Origin: CAZHUM01 sp046484045
GTDB taxonomy: Archaea > Thermoplasmatota > Thermoplasmata > Halarchaeoplasmatales > Halarchaeoplasmataceae
Length of the DNA stretch: 37,450 nucleotides
Direction of reading: 5' to 3'
NCBI GenBank assembly: GCA_046484045.1
Contig: JAWOBZ010000004.1
Location: 1-37,450 of the forward strand
The stretch's first letter is position 1. Each line of letters begins with the position of its first letter. The position numbers and the translations under genes were made by a program. Below the pieces are notes generated by a model. It worked only from the letters and a program-made list of their open reading frames with translations, was not told where the DNA came from and did not search any database. Shown here piece after piece: positions 33,801 to 37,450 of the stretch.

Positions 33801-36384
33801 CGACTGGGTGGATGTAGGTCAGTACAGATGGTACAATGTATCCGCTTACAATGACGAACTCGGTTGGGGTGTTTACTTACCGGATATAGATCAAGAAAAT
33901 ATACACTGGGACATGGTTAACGAATTCGGCTCAACAGGAGAACTGGAAGTCATAGATGGTATGGCGAAGATTTACACAGGTCGGACCGGCGGCCGTATCA
34001 ATATAACAGCCAGCTATTATGACGAGGAACAGGACCAGTGGTTCTACAGTAACGAACTGCATGTCCATGTAAGCGAGCCCCGTGTGGATGATATAGCGAT
34101 CAGCTACACTCCTGACGGTGAAAACTTGGTGGAAAGTGGAACCATCGCCTACGGTACCAACATGACCGGATACGCCTGTGCTTGGAACAATTCCATCGGA
34201 TTCATAGGATTGATGAATGGTAACTGGGATGTAAATAACAATGGCGGAGTTAGTTCAACCACCAGTCCTGCATGGGGAAACGAGAGCGTATTCATCGCTG
34301 AAACAGATCCGTCACAAACAGGAGACAGTTGGTGGGATCTAGAGGTATATGATGGAAATTATGACACATGGCACAATTATAACGTGAATTTCCAATTCCT
34401 TTCGGTCGATTGGATCAATATCACTTACTTCAACGGAACCGTGGTGAGTGATTACACACAAGTCATAGTGGACGGCGAATTGGAATTGTACGTATCGGCC
34501 TACAACTGGACACAAAGTGGCGACCACCGTATAGGCTTCTTACCCGTTTCGTGGTTACTTACCAACGACGGAAACACAGAGGGAAATCTAAATCCCACAG
34601 ATGACAGTATATGGACAAACGTTTACGTCGGAACCGTAACCGGTGATATACTGATCAACGTGACCTACGGAGGGATGGAAGATTCCGTACCCCTGGAAAT
34701 AACGGCCGACACACTAGAATACGTAAGGATAGAACTGCAGGACGGTAGCTTACCATCCAATACGTATTCAGCAGATGAAACGACTACCGTATATCTAAGA
34801 GGATACGACCAGTACGATAATCTGATAGGAAACATCGACGGTAACTGGGATTTAGACGGGGACAACGCAACCCTAAGTGCCGATACGGGAACGAGCGTAA
34901 CGGTAGATTGGAAACTTGTTGGTACAGTAACTCTGAGTGCGGAACACGGTGGACTGCTCGATGAAATTACGGTAACAGTCACCCACGGGGTGGTCGATTC
35001 CATAGAAGTCACTCCCGCCGGTGCTGAAATAACAGCAGACGATACGCAGCAGTTCGAGGCAAAGGGTTACGATGCAGAAGGCAACGAGATCACCGGACTG
35101 ACGTTCACATGGGGAGCGACCAACGGCACGATATCCGCAGGTGGCTTGTTCACTCCGTGGAGTGCGGAAGATGTTACCATTAGTGCCAATTGGGAAAATA
35201 TCACAGAAACAGTTACTATCACCGTCACTCCAGGTATGGCTTCATCTGTTATCATCAGTCCGGATGAAGCACAGACAGTGGATCCTGGAGATGAGATAGT
35301 CTTTACTGCGGAGGCCTTTGACAGTAATAATAATCTAATAACCGATACGGTAACGGACTTCACCTGGCAGAACGCCGATAACGGTGTATTCAGCGAAGAG
35401 GAGCCGGGAGACTACGATGTTACCGCCACCTATGATGGTGTGACTTCTTCTGCGACTACTGTAACCGTTGTATCTACCGACCCCTACTTTGAAGTCACCA
35501 TCACTAGCTCCGACGAAACGGTGATGGTAGGAGAAACAGTCACCGTTCAATACACGGTTGAAAACACCGGTGAAGAAGGTACACAGGACATCGTATTCAC
35601 AGTCGATGGTACGGAAGAAGACGTCTATACAGGACTTACTCTCGATGCAGGCGCTGAATATAACGGGGAGTTCACCTGGCAAACAGATGCAGCCGGTGAG
35701 TACGATTTCACAATTACTAGCGATGATTCGAGCGATTCGGGGATAGTAACGGTAGAAGAATCAACTATAGGCGAGGCTTACTTCAGAGTCACCATCACAG
35801 ATTACGACGATCTAGTGATAATAGGCGAAGATATCACCGTTGGATACAATATCCAAAACCTAGGCGGCGTTGCAGGTACACAGGGCATCGTTTTCAATGT
35901 GAACGGCAATCAAGTTGATGTATATTCAGAACTAACATTGGAAGCCGAGGAAGAGTACAACGGCGTCTTCACATGGCAGGCAGACGAAGTTGGGGAACAT
36001 AATCTTACCGTGTCCAGTGACGATCAAATTGATTCTGTTACAGTTACTGTGAATGCCGATGACGAAGTACCCTCGGATGACGATGATGAACCCATCGATT
36101 CAGGATTTATGGATAACTTCTGGTGGATATTACCTCTATTAGTGATAATCATAATAGTGGCTCTGGTACTGATTAAAAAACGCGGAAAGGGCCCCATCGA
36201 TGATGAAGGAGACGAAGACGTTGATCCTAATGCACAGGATTACAACTCCACCCGCTCAAACAGAGGGGAGAACGAATTTGGAGGTCCAGAAGACGAAGGA
36301 TTCGATCCAATAGAGAGCGATGAAAATATTCGTGATGTAGAACAGTCTTCTCATGCTGAGGAACCCGCAGACACAGGTGACTAA
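30862..36384 (+). CDS. Giant type I membrane surface protein (beta-helix, Ig-like repeats, CARDB-like)
   Basis: 1840 residues. Signal peptide about 1-30 (KKIITLGVALTLIFSGML). Residues about 40-470 form a NosD-like right-handed beta-helix with many short N-N-x-I/F repeats, closing with GGNYWAGLTGPDDYRG. Then Ig-like domains and at least five copies of a module opening ITDxPDG with a YNDTHGF-like motif (about 860-1350), Big_2-like domains, and two CARDB-like domains (about 1540-1740; both read FxVTIT and EEYNGxFTWQ). A membrane span lies at about 1752-1773 (WWILPLLVIIIIVALVLI), followed by a basic stop and an acidic Asp/Glu-rich cytoplasmic tail. Many N-X-S/T sequons suggest heavy glycosylation. 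Start: ATG at 30862, with further ATGs at 30865 and 30871. Role: surface or adhesin protein by family, unproven. Confidence 0.92.
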   Translation: MMVMIKKIITLGVALTLIFSGMLVAINNNMARPVEDEIKATVQPGDSIQDAIDNATAGDTIYVWNGTYNEKLIINKTISLVGNHSASTIIQGNGTGDVVYVDSVNWFNMTGFTITNSGIDSSDYGLNLYHSDYCRIENNVFDNNENHMRLYSADYNTIAYNSFTSAGYRGIWLLAGSDHNSIDNNIFENFYTGIAITSSQYNTMSNNSFSLGSNGIYHYSGANNNLIINNTFTTFNFDGIHFWSGTGNQIIDNQMSKCDNGIYLRSPAYHNHVEGNTLFNNTHGLSLNNDDGHSVIINNNISFNDYGIYVLGSHNNTIEENEIWNNTDSGIYIENSPDNLINGNNIWNNSDGIYIQLNADNNVLTDNGFSHNSNGTRIKSSYGNTISGNTLFDNDDYGMYLTNSTDNVIYHNIFIDNYDHSYDDGVNDWNAPYPTGGNYWAGLTGPDDYRGVNQDIWGPDGIVDNNRTIDGGDNVDNYPWTNEDFLHEYQLNELLMDPSEQTYVMVGDTITVTATAWDQDLNLPIPGVELEFGWYDWGQAGNASFESPHNVTTDENGTAEVIFNPGNETGDYWVVYAENETDLVLNQTETIQVVEFRGDLAIYDENQYQWVGEYHYEEEPNLQIVNRSVAKGGSVEFEVRMINTGSVEDTLVFSWDNSTFPVGWKMNVTTNDPDTWDEIDITDNGSFEIQLLTDDYWNFFINVHADPGAGYEDRVHVNISVLDSGNQYDNGTLEAYIPTPDVMWMSIAWDEEEALDPAHDGPPLPLNDSVGGMNLPPNMWLPLWGVLYNSTTQSPVEVVSVDWILINEGGAAASIDPVSGSNNESVWLNTGPSAGEVTLSASYEVSPGVWWNDSWTFNVTVGWDYVLITDAPDGTEIPDQDVEFASTMELWASVYNDTHGFVTTTIMSEWDYDGEKIMSTDWFMEGGVEVQFIGVGETLVELYVDTPDGTLYDNVTFNISQPDVDFIQITDIPDGNWLWGDWVDVGQYRWYNVSAYNDELGWGVYLPDIDQENIHWDMVNEFGSTGELEVIDGMAKIYTGRTGGRINITASYYDEEQDQWFYSNELHVHVSEPRVDDIAISYTPDGENLVESGTIAYGTNMTGYACAWNNSIGFIGLMNGNWDVNNNGGVSSTTSPAWGNESVFIAETDPSQTGDSWWDLEVYDGNYDTWHNYNVNFQFLSVDWINITYFNGTVVSDYTQVIVDGELELYVSAYNWTQSGDHRIGFLPVSWLLTNDGNTEGNLNPTDDSIWTNVYVGTVTGDILINVTYGGMEDSVPLEITADTLEYVRIELQDGSLPSNTYSADETTTVYLRGYDQYDNLIGNIDGNWDLDGDNATLSADTGTSVTVDWKLVGTVTLSAEHGGLLDEITVTVTHGVVDSIEVTPAGAEITADDTQQFEAKGYDAEGNEITGLTFTWGATNGTISAGGLFTPWSAEDVTISANWENITETVTITVTPGMASSVIISPDEAQTVDPGDEIVFTAEAFDSNNNLITDTVTDFTWQNADNGVFSEEEPGDYDVTATYDGVTSSATTVTVVSTDPYFEVTITSSDETVMVGETVTVQYTVENTGEEGTQDIVFTVDGTEEDVYTGLTLDAGAEYNGEFTWQTDAAGEYDFTITSDDSSDSGIVTVEESTIGEAYFRVTITDYDDLVIIGEDITVGYNIQNLGGVAGTQGIVFNVNGNQVDVYSELTLEAEEEYNGVFTWQADEVGEHNLTVSSDDQIDSVTVTVNADDEVPSDDDDEPIDSGFMDNFWWILPLLVIIIIVALVLIKKRGKGPIDDEGDEDVDPNAQDYNSTRSNRGENEFGGPEDEGFDPIESDENIRDVEQSSHAEEPADTGD

Positions 36385-36671
36385 GTAGACAATGTTGGCG
36401 AGAGAGAAGAGAAAATCTAGGACCCCTTCAAGAGCGACGAAGAACTATTCCGCACGCTTGGTATTTGTTATGGCAATGACGGTACTGTAGATAATACTGG
36501 CAGGCTGGGGTATCAATATCCTGAATTGAAACTGTTGTTCTTCAGCGGGGATTGGACCTACGAGTATCTAACGGCTATATTCTACAACCCAGCCGGAGGG
36601 GGGCTGCGCTATATTTTTTTCAAGTTTTCACTCTCGAAAAGATATTCATTCCTGTCTTGGCTATACTGTTC
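36385..36671. other. Gene debris after the giant surface gene
   Basis: No intact gene. After the TAA stop the same frame meets a TAG within about 12 codons, then stays open to about 36688 with a protein-like stretch (SDEELFRTLGICYGNDG, then FFSGDWTYEYLTAIF). There is no start, so it may be the remains of another gene or a longer ancestral C-terminus. I could not link it to a family. Confidence 0.35.
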
Positions 36672-36776
36672 CTATTCGTTGCCCTGAAATCCGATCCGTG
36701 TACCAACGCCCACGATGCAGAACACACCCAGTACGGCACCTGTTACAACTGCGATTATCAGCCTTCGATTATTCAT
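36672..36776 (-). pseudogene. Truncated copy of the small membrane protein at 30216-30557
   Basis: Reads 34 codons from an ATG and then a TAG. Its second half encodes LGVFCIVGVGTRIGFQGNE, the same 19 residues as the intact gene, with 53 identical bases (36679-36731), while the first 15 residues differ (MNNRRLIIAVVTGAV against MYVKRRRVLVAVSSGAL). All later membrane segments are missing. Most likely an old paralogue that lost its 3' end; the identical core suggests recent gene conversion or recombination with the intact copy. Confidence 0.7.
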
Positions 36777-36816
36777 GAAAGTAAATCCTCCTCACCTGTA
36801 TTAAGTTTTGAGTTCT

Positions 36817-37011
36817 TCAAAGATTCAACCTCCACTTCCTCTCTCCGATCTTGACAAGTATCCCCTCTTCCTGCAGATACTGGTCCATCCTCTTGATGTA
36901 CTTGATGGAATCCTCTAGCTTCCAGTCCGGCGAGGGTCTTCCTTTAGGGAGCTTTTTCCTCGGCACCTTCGGTTCTTCCTTTATCCAATCCTCAAGCTTG
37001 ATCTTCCTCAT
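36817..37011 (-). CDS. Small basic protein coupled to a nucleotidyltransferase
   Basis: 64 residues from the ATG at 37011, which follows a strong ribosome-binding GGAGGAG inside the end of the preceding gene and overlaps its stop by 20 nt; an ATG at 37035 is less well placed. Basic, Pro/Lys-rich first half (VPRKKLPKGRP), then a helix (LEDSIKYIKRMDQYLQEEG) and a short hairpin (ILVKIGERKWRLNL), which together resemble a small winged-helix or DNA-binding unit. I recognise no family. Tight coupling to a nucleotidyltransferase recalls two-gene toxin-antitoxin modules, but this is only a suggestion. Confidence 0.6.
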   Translation of the reverse strand: MRKIKLEDWIKEEPKVPRKKLPKGRPSPDWKLEDSIKYIKRMDQYLQEEGILVKIGERKWRLNL

Positions 37012-37450
37012 CTTCGATCTCCTCCAATAATTCATCCAATTTGTTTATCGAGAACTCCTCTTCACATCTAATTCTAATATAGTCCCAGTCGATATCGTCG
37101 TAGAACGTTCTCCCTATCCTCAAAGCCTGCTGCTTATCGCTCTCGCGGTCCCAATGTTCGGCAGTTTGGATCATATCTAAGACGATCTCTTCCAGACCGA
37201 TAATATAGACATGTCCCTCTTCCGTTTCAACCTCTGTCAACCTCTCCTTTGATATATCCGATAGATCCGCTGGTATCTCGATATACAGATTAATATCTTC
37301 TCGGATCCACATCCTCCCTTCCTTCTCAAAGCCGGATTCATCCATGGCCTCGTTGAATTCTTTTCTCTTGTTTTTATCTATAGCCAGGTCGATATCGGCG
37401 GTAGGGTACCAATCCCTGGTGTAGAACTCCACCGCCGCACCTCCGACTAT
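36992..37450 (-). CDS. Nucleotidyltransferase-fold protein (5' partial)
   Basis: The frame stays open to the window edge, so the true start is beyond 37450; a GTG at 37432 is internal. The visible part begins IVGGAAVEFYTRDWYPTADI, the GG-x-A...(T/R)R...T-x-D-I-D pattern of minimal nucleotidyltransferases of the DUF6036/AbiEii-like kind, with DIDLAID holding the metal-binding Asp pair. A middle ITGLEE-like segment (YIIGLEEIVLDMIQTAEHW) and an acidic tail (LLEEIEDEEDQA) follow. Relatives occur as solitary enzymes, in defence systems and in toxin-antitoxin pairs. It overlaps a small basic protein gene downstream. The substrate is unknown. Confidence 0.8.
   Translation of the reverse strand: MVGGAAVEFYTRDWYPTADIDLAIDKNKRKEFNEAMDESGFEKEGRMWIREDINLYIEIPADLSDISKERLTEVETEEGHVYIIGLEEIVLDMIQTAEHWDRESDKQQALRIGRTFYDDIDWDYIRIRCEEEFSINKLDELLEEIEDEEDQA

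Noticed and set aside
30862..36384. NosD role in nitrous oxide reductase maturation
   Set aside because: Only the beta-helix repeat is shared; the protein is four times longer, has many surface domains, and there is no nos gene nearby.
36552..36854. 100-codon frame on the plus strand
   Set aside because: It crosses the minus-strand membrane-protein remnant and has no start signal or family likeness.

Overview
The window reads as chromosomal DNA of an uncultured euryarchaeon, most likely in or near the Thermoplasmatota. This rests on an archaeal-type leucyl-tRNA synthetase, a short archaeal triosephosphate isomerase, a group II chaperonin (thermosome), very large PKD/cadherin/beta-helix surface proteins, and TATA boxes about 27 nt upstream of start codons (leaderless genes). 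The phylum is an inference; only a marker-gene tree would settle it. There is no rRNA, tRNA, CRISPR array or recognisable insertion sequence. Coding density is very high and many genes overlap by 4 nt.

Layout. (1) 1-8527: the 3' part of a giant PKD/thrombospondin-repeat surface protein (its 5' end lies outside the window), then two genes joined to it by ATGA overlaps. The second of these has a Vps62/NPP1-like region and seems cut short. Base composition turns strongly AT-rich at about 5.5-7.0 kb. (2) 8569-14975: housekeeping block: leuS, tpiA, a DUF362/ferredoxin protein and a thermosome subunit. (3) 15065-17716: a cadherin-like surface protein with one membrane span and a cytoplasmic domain that looks like a small alpha/beta sensor or scaffold module. 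(4) 17912-18145: a lone hypC. (5) 21845 down to 18152: a tight operon of an alkaline-phosphatase-superfamily hydrolase, a UDP-sulfoquinovose synthase with a Cys-rich N-terminal extension, a thioredoxin-like protein and a family 2 glycosyltransferase. (6) 23933 down to 21880: DEAD-box helicase plus class I methyltransferase. (7) 24941 down to 23994: UDP-glucuronate 4-epimerase, divergent from a GNAT acetyltransferase across a 52-bp promoter region. (8) 25458-28884: coiled-coil protein, PH-like protein, an array of 33-bp dyad repeats, a hypothetical gene coupled to a double-GNAT gene, and a RelE-like protein without a visible antitoxin. (9) 28983-30557: membrane-anchored MsrA-MsrB fusion and a small membrane protein. 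(10) 30862-36384: a second giant surface protein (beta-helix, Ig-like repeats, CARDB-like domains, C-terminal membrane anchor), flanked by gene debris that includes a truncated copy of the small membrane protein sharing 53 identical bases with it. (11) 36817-37450: a small basic protein coupled to a nucleotidyltransferase cut by the window edge.

How the parts fit. The surface proteins carry many N-X-S/T sequons. The sugar-nucleotide enzymes (UDP-sulfoquinovose synthase, UDP-GlcA 4-epimerase), glycosyltransferase, methyltransferase and phosphodiesterase-like hydrolase would suit making an acidic, possibly sulfonated glycan for such a surface. The MsrAB anchored outside the membrane fits repair of exposed proteins. 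These links are inferred from gene content and position and are not proven by sequence.
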